Assembly (NCBI RefSeq): GCF_026153455.1
Contig: NZ_CP110629.1
Coordinates: 3,162,001-3,226,000 of the forward strand
Direction: 5' to 3'
Origin: Marinimicrobium sp. C6131
Lineage (GTDB): Bacteria; Pseudomonadota; Gammaproteobacteria; Pseudomonadales; Cellvibrionaceae
DNA length: 64,000 bases
A model generated the notes under the pieces. It did no database searches. It was not told the DNA's origin and worked only from the letters and a program-made list of their open reading frames with translations. This document shows, piece by piece, positions 17,970-27,328 of this stretch. A program made the translations under genes and the position numbers. How positions within the stretch are numbered: the first letter of the stretch is position 1; each line of letters begins with the position of its first letter.

Positions 17970-17972
17970 CCT

Positions 17973-17982
17973 CTCATAACTC
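17973..17982. repeat. subterminal inverted repeat of the IS, transposase 3' side
   Basis: CTCATAACTC is the exact reverse complement of GAGTTATGAG at 19700-19709. It starts three bases inside the proposed element end. IS1111-group elements carry short inverted repeats inside their ends, unlike the IS110 group. Confidence 0.6.
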
Positions 17983-18019
17983 AGTCAAGTCCCTTTATTT
18001 AATCATTTTACCTGCCTGT

Positions 18020-18315
18020 TGGGCACACGAGTCTGCTGGCATTGCCTGAGTCGTTGACGCACATGCCGGTGGTACTCGTGTGTTTAGCCTGTGTGCCAGC
18101 TCGAAGGCCTCCCGGATGAACGTCCATGGGGTCAACCGAACCTCTCGCATCGGATGTCCGCCTGGCGGCATCAACTCAGTTACCTTGGGTATCGCGTTCC
18201 ATGGATCATCCCGCGGGCTGCCTCTTGACTACTTAGGAGCCTCAAGACTGGGCTAGAGGTCGGATCGAAGGTCAGCCCGAAGGAAGACTCGTTGCCAGCG
18301 TGTTACGGCTGGATT
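18020..18315 (-). ncRNA. candidate bridge RNA (seekRNA) of the IS110/IS1111 element
   Basis: This region lies in the non-coding end downstream of the transposase. Read 5' to 3' on the minus strand, it shows a 5' hairpin (18308-18312 with 18295-18299, GCTGG/CCAGC); a target stem-loop (stem 18273-18279 with 18214-18220, CAGCCCG/CGGGCTG) holding guides 18259-18265 and 18226-18237 on either side of a small apical hairpin (18238-18254); a donor stem-loop (stem 18199-18205 with 18123-18129) with ACCTCTC at 18140-18146 matching the element end and an apical hairpin 18153-18172; and a 3' hairpin (18074-18082 with 18024-18032, nine pairs). The guides fit the two insertion flanks. Family knowledge says IS1111 elements encode this RNA at this end. 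Exact RNA ends and promoter are unknown. Confidence 0.75.
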
Positions 18316-18376
18316 AACTCATTGCTCGCTCCTGTTGCTCGTCTCTGTTCGTCCTCATCGGTCGACTCGGTGGTGC

Positions 18377-19642
18377 TTATGCCACTTCGGCCCGGGGTGG
18401 CTCGGCAAAGAGCTTGGCCGGATCGAACCGCTTGCCTTGAGCCACATGCCACAGCGCCTTGGCCAGCTTGCGCATCAGCGCGATGATCAGTTTGCCCTTG
18501 GGGCCTCGGTGTCGGGCCAGCTTGGCGTCATACCAGGCTCTGGCCGGGCCTGATTGACGTATCAGGCGAAGGGCGGCGAAGTACAGGTAGTGGCGCACCA
18601 CCCCGGGCCCTCGCTTGGTCAGCTTCAGCTGCCCTTTGTGTTTGCCGCTGGAGCGCTCTTTGAGGTTCAGCCCCGCCGCTTTCAGATAGCTGGCCGCACG
18701 CGGGTAGTCATTGGCCGAACCCAGGGCACAGTAAAGCACCACCGCGCTGTTATGGCCCAGTGCCTCGGCCATCCAGGCCAGCTCCCGGGTGTGCTCGACG
18801 TGCTCGGACAGCGCTCGCTCCAGCTCGCGGGACTGCGCCCGTGTGTCCAGCATCTCCTGGGCCAGGGCCCGGATGAGTTCGTGTTCGGTCTCGACCACCG
18901 GCACGCCCAAGGTCGTGGCGGCACTGCGCAGCAGGCCTTCGCGCTTGGACGTCTTAAGCATGTGCCCACCGACTCGGCGCAGCAGTCGGTCCGCCTGCTC
19001 CGGCTGTGCCGTCACCCGAACCGGGTCGCCGTACTCGGCCAGCAGGTGCAGCAAGCTGGCGCTCTGCAATGTCAGCCAGCACAGCGCCTCCGGCCAGTGC
19101 CGGGCCAACAACGCTTCGAGCCGATTCAGTGCCCGCTGGTGGCGCTCCTGTACCTGCTCCAGCCGATTCAGTAAGGCTCGCAGAGCTCGACGCGCTTCAC
19201 TCGGCTCGCGCCAGCGCTGACTGATGCCATCCAGGTGCAGCCGGCCGATCAGGTAAGCCGCCTTGGCGTCGTGCAGGCTCGGGACCCCGTCATACACTTC
19301 AGCGGCGTCGTGCACCCGCTTGGGGCTGACCCGGTAGATTTCGGCACCCAGAGCTCTCAACTGGTAGCGCAAGGCGTCGCCATAGGTACCGGTCGGCTCC
19401 ATGACCGCCTCCAGGCGCTGAGCCTTGAGGTTCGCCAGTTCCCGCAGCAGGGCCGGGCTCTGTTGCGGATGCTCCCAGCGGATGGTCTTCAGAACCGTCC
19501 GGTCCGGCTTCATCAGCGCCACGTAGAAGTCCTTCTTGGCCACATCAATCGCCAGAATCAACCGCTCGCCCGCCGTCTGCTCACGCAGTTGATCCCAGTT
19601 CACCTTCTGGAAATTTTGGGCACGATAGTTATACTTGCGCAT
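18377..19642 (-). CDS. IS110 family transposase (DEDD recombinase)
   Basis: The 421-residue product has an N-terminal RuvC-like DEDD domain: D in ILAIDVAKKDF (about residue 33), E in AVMEPTGTYGDALR, and DAKAAYLIGRL. A coiled-coil linker (LNRLEQVQERHQRALNRLE) follows, and then the Tnp-20-type domain with LGSANDYPRAASYLKAAGL and SSGKHKGQLKLTKRG, which holds the serine used in strand exchange. The frame is intact, so the element may still be active. It uses a guide RNA encoded in its own non-coding end. Confidence 0.95.
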   Translation of the reverse strand: MRKYNYRAQNFQKVNWDQLREQTAGERLILAIDVAKKDFYVALMKPDRTVLKTIRWEHPQQSPALLRELANLKAQRLEAVMEPTGTYGDALRYQLRALGAEIYRVSPKRVHDAAEVYDGVPSLHDAKAAYLIGRLHLDGISQRWREPSEARRALRALLNRLEQVQERHQRALNRLEALLARHWPEALCWLTLQSASLLHLLAEYGDPVRVTAQPEQADRLLRRVGGHMLKTSKREGLLRSAATTLGVPVVETEHELIRALAQEMLDTRAQSRELERALSEHVEHTRELAWMAEALGHNSAVVLYCALGSANDYPRAASYLKAAGLNLKERSSGKHKGQLKLTKRGPGVVRHYLYFAALRLIRQSGPARAWYDAKLARHRGPKGKLIIALMRKLAKALWHVAQGKRFDPAKLFAEPPRAEVA

Positions 19643-19699
19643 AAGGGGACACCTCCAATGCTCTCGGTTCTTCGCACCTTGCTGTTACAGCAAGTTACC

Positions 19700-19709
19700 G
19701 AGTTATGAG
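19700..19709. repeat. subterminal inverted repeat of the IS, transposase 5' side
   Basis: GAGTTATGAG is the reverse complement of the repeat at 17973-17982. It lies 58 bp upstream of the transposase start and 28 bp inside the proposed element end. Confidence 0.55.
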
Positions 19710-19737
19710 GGTCCCCTTTCTTTTTTCTACCTTATAA

Positions 19738-21192
19738 CTGACTGCTCAGGGGAAATGGCTCAGTTTACTGCTCGGGACCGCCGGTGTGCTGTTGGTGACC
19801 CTGGTTCCAGCCCCCGGCGATCTCTCCACTGACGCCTGGCGCGCTCTGGGGCTGGCATGGCTGATGGCCGTGTTCTGGATCGCCGAAACACTGCCTCTGG
19901 CCGTCACCGCGCTGCTGCCCATCGTGCTCGGGCCTCTGCTCGGCCTGACCAACCCGGGGGTCGTGACCCGTGACTATGCCCACCCGCTGATCTTCCTGTT
20001 TCTCGGCGGGTTTGTGCTGGGCCTGGCCATGGAACGCTGGCGCCTGCACGAACGAATTGCCCTGTGGATACTATCCGCCATGGGCGGCACGCCAGCCCGG
20101 GAGCTGGCGGGTTTCATGCTGGCCACCGCCTTTTTGAGTATGTGGGTCAGCAATACCGCCACCGCCATCATGATGCTGCCCATCGCGCTCTCCGTCATTC
20201 AGGTGAAAGGCGTCGACGATGCCCGCTCGGGGAATCCCTACGCGGTGGCGCTGCTGCTGGCGATTGCCTACTCCGCCAGTATCGGCGGTATTGCCACCTT
20301 GATCGGCACCCCGCCCAACGCCTTGCTGGCTGCCTACCTGTCCGAGCAACATGGCATTGAGCTGGGGTTTGGTGAGTGGATGATCATCGGCCTGCCCATC
20401 AGCCTCGCCATGCTGGCCGCTGCCTGGCTGTGGTTGGCTCACGTTGTGGCCAAGGGGCGGACAGCGGGCACTGGCAACGCGGAACATCATCCGGCAGACC
20501 ACAGCCTATTCCGGCAGCGCCTGGCCGAGCTCGGGCCCATGACACCGATGGAACGGCGGGTCGCGGGGGTGTTTGTCGTGACTGCGGCCGCCTGGATCTT
20601 TCAGCCCCTGCTGGCCCGGTTACTCCCCGACAGCGCGCTGACCGACACCAGCATTGCCATCGCCTGTGCCATCGGATTGCACGTACTCCCCGCCGGCGAT
20701 GGAAAAGGCTCACGCCTGATCGATTGGGAGACCAGCCAGAAACTGCCCTGGGGGGTATTGCTGCTGTTTGGCGGCGGGTTGGCGCTGGCCGGCATCATCC
20801 AGGACTCGGGATTGGCCGAGGCGATTGCCTCGGGTCTGGAGGCACTGGACCGTTGGTCCCCGGCCCTCATTGTTCTGACCGTGACCGCAACCATCATCTT
20901 CCTGACCGAAATCACCAGCAACACCGCCACCGCGGCGGCTTTTCTGCCCTTGCTCGGCGCGCTGGCCATCGCTCTCGGCCTACCGGTCGAGGCGCTGGCG
21001 GTACCCGCGGCCATCGCCGCCAGCTGTGCCTTCATGTTGCCGGTAGCCACCCCGCCAAATGCCATCGTGTTTGGCTCCAATCAACTGTCGATAAGACAGA
21101 TGGCGTCCGCCGGGCTGGCGCTCAATCTGATCGGTATCGTTCTGGTGGCGGCGCTCGGCACGGCGCTGATTCACTGGCGGTTGTTCCACTGA
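19738..21192 (+). pseudogene. DASS (SLC13) family dicarboxylate/sodium symporter, 5' end cut by an IS
   Basis: The product is a polytopic membrane protein with both DASS signature SNT motifs: WVSNTATAIMMLPIAL and ITSNTATAAAFLPLLG, plus GGIATLIGTPPNALL and VATPPNAIVFGSNQL. Such proteins import dicarboxylates, citrate or sulfate with sodium. The frame opens at 19738, just after a TAA that belongs to the insertion sequence, and runs through the first helix (KWLSLLLGTAGVLLVTLVP) with no ATG. The only near start is GTG at 19786, inside that helix, so any product would be shortened. The missing first 22 codons are on the other side of the element (17904-17969). The gene is probably inactive or made only weakly. 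Confidence 0.85.
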
Positions 21193-21395
21193 CGCTCACT
21201 GGTTACCGAACCCAAAAAGGGATATAGTCGCGCTGACCGGATGACAATAATTAACCTCGTCTGAATCCAAACCCGTTGCTGCCAGCGTCCCGGCATTCAG
21301 CGAGACGGGTGTGCCAACCGCCAGCCTTCCAGGGCGGTTGGCATAGCGACTTCAGTACGGGCTACTCAGCCAGGAAGCCACTAACGGACAGCGTC

Positions 21396-22094
21396 ATGAT
21401 CAAACTCGACAATATCCACAAGTATTACGCCACCGGCGATCAGCGCCTGCATGTGCTCAAGGGCATCAACCTGCACATTCGCGAAGGCGAGCTGGTGTCG
21501 ATCATGGGCTCCTCGGGCTCCGGAAAATCCACCCTGTTGAACATTCTGGGCATTCTCGATACCCACGACGAAGGCGATTACTTTCTCGCCGGGCGAGAGA
21601 TTCGCCACCTGAAGCAGAAAACCGCCGCACAACTGCGTAATCAACTGCTCGGTTTCATTTTTCAGTCTTTCAACCTTCTGCCCTTCAAGAACGCTCTGGA
21701 GAACGTGGCCCTGCCACTGTACTACCAGAATGTCGGGCGCAAGGAGCGCAACCGGACCGCCGCCCGCTACCTGGAGATGGTGGGGCTGAGTGACCGCGCC
21801 CTGCATATGCCCAATGAGCTTTCCGGCGGCCAGAAGCAGCGCGTGGCCATTGCCCGCGCACTGGTCACCCAGCCCAAGGTCATTCTTGCCGACGAGCCCA
21901 CCGGCGCACTGGACAGCAAAACGACCGAAGACATCATGGCGCTGATCAAGGAAGTGCACAGCCTGGGCAACACCATCATCATCGTCACCCATGAACAGGA
22001 TGTGGCCAACCAGACCGAACGGCAGATTGTGCTCAAAGACGGCCAGATCATTACTGCCGCCGCTCTGCACAGATCGGCCCTGGAAAACGCGTAA
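21396..22094 (+). CDS. ABC transporter ATPase (MacB/LolD type)
   Basis: The 232-residue ATPase has Walker A GSSGSGKST (39-47), Q-loop FIFQSFNLLP, signature LSGGQ (142-146), Walker B VILADEPTG (162-170) and H-loop IIVTHEQD. It belongs to the MacB/LolD/FtsE group that powers FtsX-type permeases. The ATG at 21396 is chosen because the family start (MIKLDNIHKYY) begins there; a 40-codon in-frame extension upstream has no family similarity. It is the first gene of a four-gene operon with two permeases and an adaptor. The 200-bp gap before it follows the interrupted transporter gene. Confidence 0.95.
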   Translation: MIKLDNIHKYYATGDQRLHVLKGINLHIREGELVSIMGSSGSGKSTLLNILGILDTHDEGDYFLAGREIRHLKQKTAAQLRNQLLGFIFQSFNLLPFKNALENVALPLYYQNVGRKERNRTAARYLEMVGLSDRALHMPNELSGGQKQRVAIARALVTQPKVILADEPTGALDSKTTEDIMALIKEVHSLGNTIIIVTHEQDVANQTERQIVLKDGQIITAAALHRSALENA

Positions 22095-22109
22095 GCGGCG
22101 GGGCGACAC

Positions 22110-23345
22110 ATGGACGGATTACAGGAAATTCTCTATACCCTCCGCCAGAACAAGCTTCGCACGGCGCTCACCGCCTTTGGGGTGTTCTGGGGCATTTTCA
22201 TGCTGATCCTGTTGCTCGGCGCCGGGCGGGGCATGCAGAACGGGGTGTACGACAGCTTCGGCACCGACGTGCGCGATTTTATCGTGATCTGGTCCGGTGA
22301 GACCTCAGTGGCCCATCAGGGCATGTCGGTGGGTCGGCGCATTCAGCTCACCACCGCCGATCTCACGGAGATCAAACGCCAGATTCCGGGCGTGGGGTTT
22401 ATCGCTTCGGAGAACCGAATCAACAACGCCAGTATTCGCGCGGGCAACAAAACCGGCAGCTTTTCCCTGCACGGCATTCCCGATGATTTTTTCCGGATCA
22501 AGGGCGTGGAGCCTTTTGATTTTGGCCGCGAGTTGAACCGCTTGGACCAGGCGCAGCTGCGCAAGTCGTGCCTGCTCGGACGCACCGTGGTCGAACGGTT
22601 GTTCGGCCCGGGAACAGATCCGGTCGGTCAGGAAGTCACTGTCAACAATGTGGTGCTGACCGTGGTGGGTGTGTTCTACGACCGGAACAATCGCGGGCAG
22701 GATTCGGAGCGCATTTATATCGCCGATACCACTTACCGCACGGTCTTTGGCGGCGGCGACAACATTCAGACGCTGTGGCTTCGGCCGGCACCGGGGCACG
22801 ACGGCGTTCAGGTGGAGCAGCAGGTAATCGAGTTGCTGAAGCAGCGGCATCAGGTGGCCGACGAGGACCGGCGGGCGATTCAGTCTTTCAACATGGCGGG
22901 CCCCGCCAAAATGGTCAGCGGGCTTTTCCTGGCGATCAATGCCTTCATCTGGTTTGTCGGGCTGGGCACGCTCACCGCCGGTATTGTGGGTGTGAGCAAC
23001 ATCATGATCATTACGGTAAAAGAGCGCACCCGGGAAATCGGCATTCGCAAAGCCCTGGGCGCAACGCCGTTCAATATTGTGAAAACCCTGCTGCTGGAAT
23101 CCATTCTGGTCACCAGCATCGCCGGCTATGCCGGGCTGGTCTTGGGCGTGGGCCTGATCGAACTGATGGCCTTTGGGCTGCGCTCGGTGGGCGCCAACCT
23201 GCCGTTCTTTCAGAACCCAGAAGTCAATTTCCAGGCGGCGATCACCGCCATCGTACTGCTGGTGATTGTGGGTGCCCTGGCGGGTCTGGTGCCGGCACTG
23301 AAAGCGGCCCGGATCATGCCCATTGAAGCCATGCGCGCGGAGTAG
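22110..23345 (+). CDS. ABC transporter permease, FtsX/MacB type (first copy)
   Basis: The 411-residue permease has one N-terminal membrane helix (after LRTALTAFGVFWGIFMLILL), a large periplasmic MacB-PCD-like domain, and three C-terminal helices with the FtsX motif TVKERTREIGIRKALGATP and an end reading ALKAARIMPIEAMRAE. It lies 15 bp after the ATPase gene and 6 bp before a second, clearly paralogous permease. Two different permeases suggest a heterodimeric transporter that works by moving substrate or force in the periplasm, not by a classical pore. Confidence 0.93.
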   Translation: MDGLQEILYTLRQNKLRTALTAFGVFWGIFMLILLLGAGRGMQNGVYDSFGTDVRDFIVIWSGETSVAHQGMSVGRRIQLTTADLTEIKRQIPGVGFIASENRINNASIRAGNKTGSFSLHGIPDDFFRIKGVEPFDFGRELNRLDQAQLRKSCLLGRTVVERLFGPGTDPVGQEVTVNNVVLTVVGVFYDRNNRGQDSERIYIADTTYRTVFGGGDNIQTLWLRPAPGHDGVQVEQQVIELLKQRHQVADEDRRAIQSFNMAGPAKMVSGLFLAINAFIWFVGLGTLTAGIVGVSNIMIITVKERTREIGIRKALGATPFNIVKTLLLESILVTSIAGYAGLVLGVGLIELMAFGLRSVGANLPFFQNPEVNFQAAITAIVLLVIVGALAGLVPALKAARIMPIEAMRAE

Positions 23346-23351
23346 CCACCA

Positions 23352-24617
23352 GTGATTATCGATACCCAAAAGTGGCAGGAAATTTTTATCACCCTGCGCC
23401 AGCACAAACTGCGCACCGGGCTCACCGCCTTCGGGGTGTTCTGGGGCATTTTTATGCTGACCGTGCTGCTCGGCGCGGGCAGGGGACTCGAGAACGGCGT
23501 CATGGAAGGCTTCCGCGGCGTGCCCAATGCGGTTTGGATCTGGTCTCAGGGCCGCACTCAGGTGCCCTATCAGGGTATGCCCATCGGCCGCCAGATTATG
23601 CTGCGGCCCGACGATCTTCCGGCGATTCGCGACAATATTCCCACCGTCGATCGTCTCTACCCCCAGAATAGTGTGGGTATCTGGGGCGGCTCACCGGCCT
23701 ACACCGTGTACGAGCAGAACAGTGGCAGTTTTTCCGTGCAGGGCGCCATGGCCGGTATGGCCGGAATTTATCGGCAGCGGGTGGTCGAAGGGCGCTACCT
23801 GAACACGCTCGACGACCGGGAACGGCGCAAAGTGGTGATCATCGGCCAACGGGTCAAGGACCAACTGTTCGCTCCGGGCGAAACCGCCGTCGGACAGTAT
23901 CTGACCATCGATGGCATCAGCTTCCAGGTGGTGGGTGTGTACGCCAGCACCTCGACCGAACCCGACAGCAGCGAGGAAGAGCGCATTTACATGCCCAACG
24001 ATACGCTGCGTCAGACCTTCAATCAGACCAGCTGGATCGGCAGCATGGTGGTGATTCCAAAACCGGGCGTTCACGCCGCCGACGTCGAGCAGCAGGTCAA
24101 AGCATTTTTGCACGAACGCAAGCAGGTGGCGCCCGATGATGTCGGCGTGCTGGGCAGCTTCAACCTGCAGACCGAGTTCGACAAGTTGAACGGACTGTTT
24201 ACCGGTATTCAGGTATTCAGTTGGGTTGTGGCCATCGGCACGATCATGGCCGGTGCTCTGGGTGTGGGCAATATCATGTTGATCGTGGTCCGGGAGCGCA
24301 CCCGGGAAATCGGGTTGCGCAAGGCGCTGGGCGCTACGCCAACATCCATCGTGGCCATGATCGTGCAGGAGTCCATCTTCATCACCGCGGTGGCCGGCTA
24401 CACCGGTCTGGTGGCCGGCGTCCTGCTGCTGGAAGGCATCAACGCTCTGCTCGCGGCGACCGGCGGCCGGGCCGGTATGTTCAGCAATCCGGAAGTGGAT
24501 TTCACCACGGCACTGATGGCGTTGGCCGTGTTGATCATTTCCGGAGTGATTGCGGCGCTGCTACCCGCCGCCAAGGCGGCCAGTGTCAACCCGATCGTGG
24601 CCCTTCAGGACGAGTAA
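23352..24617 (+). CDS. ABC transporter permease, FtsX/MacB type (second copy)
   Basis: The 421-residue product is a paralogue of the gene just upstream: the same LRTGLTAFGVFWGIFMLTVL helix, periplasmic domain, and C-terminal helices with VVRERTREIGLRKALGATP, ending AAKAASVNPIVALQDE. It starts with GTG (VIIDTQKWQE). Tandem duplication followed by divergence gives a two-permease exporter. It is followed after 34 bp by the adaptor gene. Confidence 0.93.
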   Translation: MIIDTQKWQEIFITLRQHKLRTGLTAFGVFWGIFMLTVLLGAGRGLENGVMEGFRGVPNAVWIWSQGRTQVPYQGMPIGRQIMLRPDDLPAIRDNIPTVDRLYPQNSVGIWGGSPAYTVYEQNSGSFSVQGAMAGMAGIYRQRVVEGRYLNTLDDRERRKVVIIGQRVKDQLFAPGETAVGQYLTIDGISFQVVGVYASTSTEPDSSEEERIYMPNDTLRQTFNQTSWIGSMVVIPKPGVHAADVEQQVKAFLHERKQVAPDDVGVLGSFNLQTEFDKLNGLFTGIQVFSWVVAIGTIMAGALGVGNIMLIVVRERTREIGLRKALGATPTSIVAMIVQESIFITAVAGYTGLVAGVLLLEGINALLAATGGRAGMFSNPEVDFTTALMALAVLIISGVIAALLPAAKAASVNPIVALQDE

Positions 24618-24651
24618 TTTTCACAGTTTGCTTCACAACGAGATCGTTACC

Positions 24652-25728
24652 ATGAAAAAGGTATTCACAGTTCTTCTGCTCGGTTTTATCGCTCTGGTGT
24701 TTATCAGCACGGCGGTGTTTCTGTACAACAAATCCCAGGCCAAGCCGGTGGTATACGACACCGATACGCCTGTGATCATGGACATTGTCCAGAAAACCGT
24801 GGCCACTGGCCGGGTGGTTCCCCGCAAGGAGGTCAACGTGACCTCCCAGGTCTCAGGCGTGGTGGATACGGTGTATGTCACCGCCGGACAGAATGTTCGC
24901 AAGGGCGATCTGATTTCGCGCATCACCCTGGCCCCCAGCATGGTGATGCTGAACAACGCCGAGTCCCAGCTCGACTCCGCACGGATCAGCCTGGCCAACG
25001 CCGAAGAGGAACTCGAACGCCAGCGCCGCCTGTTTGAGAGCGGGCTGATTCCCGCCTCGGAGTTCAGCCGGTTCCAGTTGGACTACGAGCTCAAGCGCGA
25101 AGCGGTTCGCTCGGCGGAGAATCACTTGCTGTTGATCAGCGAAGGCGCCACCAGCGATTCCGATCTGGTATCCAACGTGATCCGGGCACCGGTCGATGGC
25201 ATGATCCTGGATATTCCCAACAGGGAAGGGGCCTTCATTGTCGAATCCAGCACCTACGGCGCCGGCACGCCGGTCGCCGTGATGGCTGACATGAGCGATA
25301 TGATTTTCGAGGGTAAGGTGGATGAAGCGGAGGTCGGGAAAATCGAAGAAGGTATGTCACTGATCCTGCACGTTGGTGCGCTACAGGATGAGACCTTTGC
25401 CGCCACACTTGAGCACATTGCCCCGAAAGGCGAGGAAGATCAGGGCACCATCAAATTCGAAATCCGCGCCGCCGTGACCCTGGAAGACCAGGTGTTTCTA
25501 CGAGCCAACTACAGTGCCAATGCGGATATTGTTCTGGCCGAGCGCAAAGACGTGTTGGCCATCAATGAAGGCAACCTGATCATTGAAGGCGATGAGTATT
25601 TTGTCGAAGTCGAAACCGCCGATCAGGTGTTTGAAAAACGCCCCGTCGAGGTGGGTCTGTCCAACGGTATCCACATCGAAATCGTCGAGGGTTTAAAGCA
25701 GGACGAAAAGATCAAGAAACAGTCCTGA
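24652..25728 (+). CDS. HlyD/MacA-type periplasmic adaptor
   Basis: The 358-residue protein has an N-terminal membrane anchor (VFTVLLLGFIALVFISTAVFLY), then a split lipoyl domain (GRVVPRKEVNVTSQVSGVV and GMILDIPNREGAFI) on both sides of a helical hairpin (ESQLDSARISLANAEEELERQRRL), and beta-barrel and membrane-proximal domains. It pairs with the MacB-like ATPase and permeases. No TolC-like outer membrane gene is adjacent, so an outer-membrane partner, if used, is elsewhere. The ATG at 24652 is chosen as the start of the anchor. Transcription probably ends at the palindrome 20 bp downstream. Confidence 0.92.
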   Translation: MKKVFTVLLLGFIALVFISTAVFLYNKSQAKPVVYDTDTPVIMDIVQKTVATGRVVPRKEVNVTSQVSGVVDTVYVTAGQNVRKGDLISRITLAPSMVMLNNAESQLDSARISLANAEEELERQRRLFESGLIPASEFSRFQLDYELKREAVRSAENHLLLISEGATSDSDLVSNVIRAPVDGMILDIPNREGAFIVESSTYGAGTPVAVMADMSDMIFEGKVDEAEVGKIEEGMSLILHVGALQDETFAATLEHIAPKGEEDQGTIKFEIRAAVTLEDQVFLRANYSANADIVLAERKDVLAINEGNLIIEGDEYFVEVETADQVFEKRPVEVGLSNGIHIEIVEGLKQDEKIKKQS

Positions 25729-25748
25729 TCCACGTAAAGGCAGCAGCC

Positions 25749-25778
25749 GTCGGGTTACGCGCAGCGCGCTAACCCGAC
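25749..25778. terminator. palindrome between convergent operons (bidirectional terminator or REP-like repeat)
   Basis: Perfect arms GTCGGGTTA (25749-25757) and TAACCCGAC (25770-25778) enclose CGCGCAGCGCGC. It lies between the adaptor gene (+) and argH (-), 20 and 12 bp from their stops, so it can serve both directions. There is no T-run on either side, so a REP-like role is also possible. Confidence 0.55.
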
Positions 25779-25789
25779 ACTGAGCTCAA

Positions 25790-27196
<1,407 letters not shown>

Positions 27197-27328
27197 GAAG
27201 ACACTCGCTGTAATTGGACGTAGATAATAATTGGTTCACAAATTGGGCGCGTAAATCGCCCCAGGACGCGCAAAACGCGTAGGATAGCGGCACGAAAGGC
27301 GCACAGTATAACGTAATCGAGGCCTACT

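Larger units (their letters stand above)
17971..19738 (-). mobile_element. IS110/IS1111-type insertion sequence
   Basis: The element is about 1,768 bp and holds one DEDD transposase gene (18377-19642), a short 5' end (95 bp) and a long non-coding 3' end (about 400 bp). A long 3' end and inverted repeats inside the ends (CTCATAACTC at 17973-17982; GAGTTATGAG at 19700-19709) point to the IS1111 group, although the second repeat is 28 bp from the proposed end. The ends are placed by three independent signs: excision restores the transporter frame, the dinucleotide AC occurs at both junctions (17969-17970 and 19737-19738), and the element's own guide RNA segments match the flanks up to exactly these points. 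No target duplication beyond AC is needed. Confidence 0.85.

Noticed and set aside
17975..17981. ATAACT at both ends of the insertion sequence as a target duplication
   Set aside because: ATAACT at 17976-17981 and 19734-19739 would put a TAA into the rebuilt transporter frame and shift it; the AC junction fits frame and guides better.
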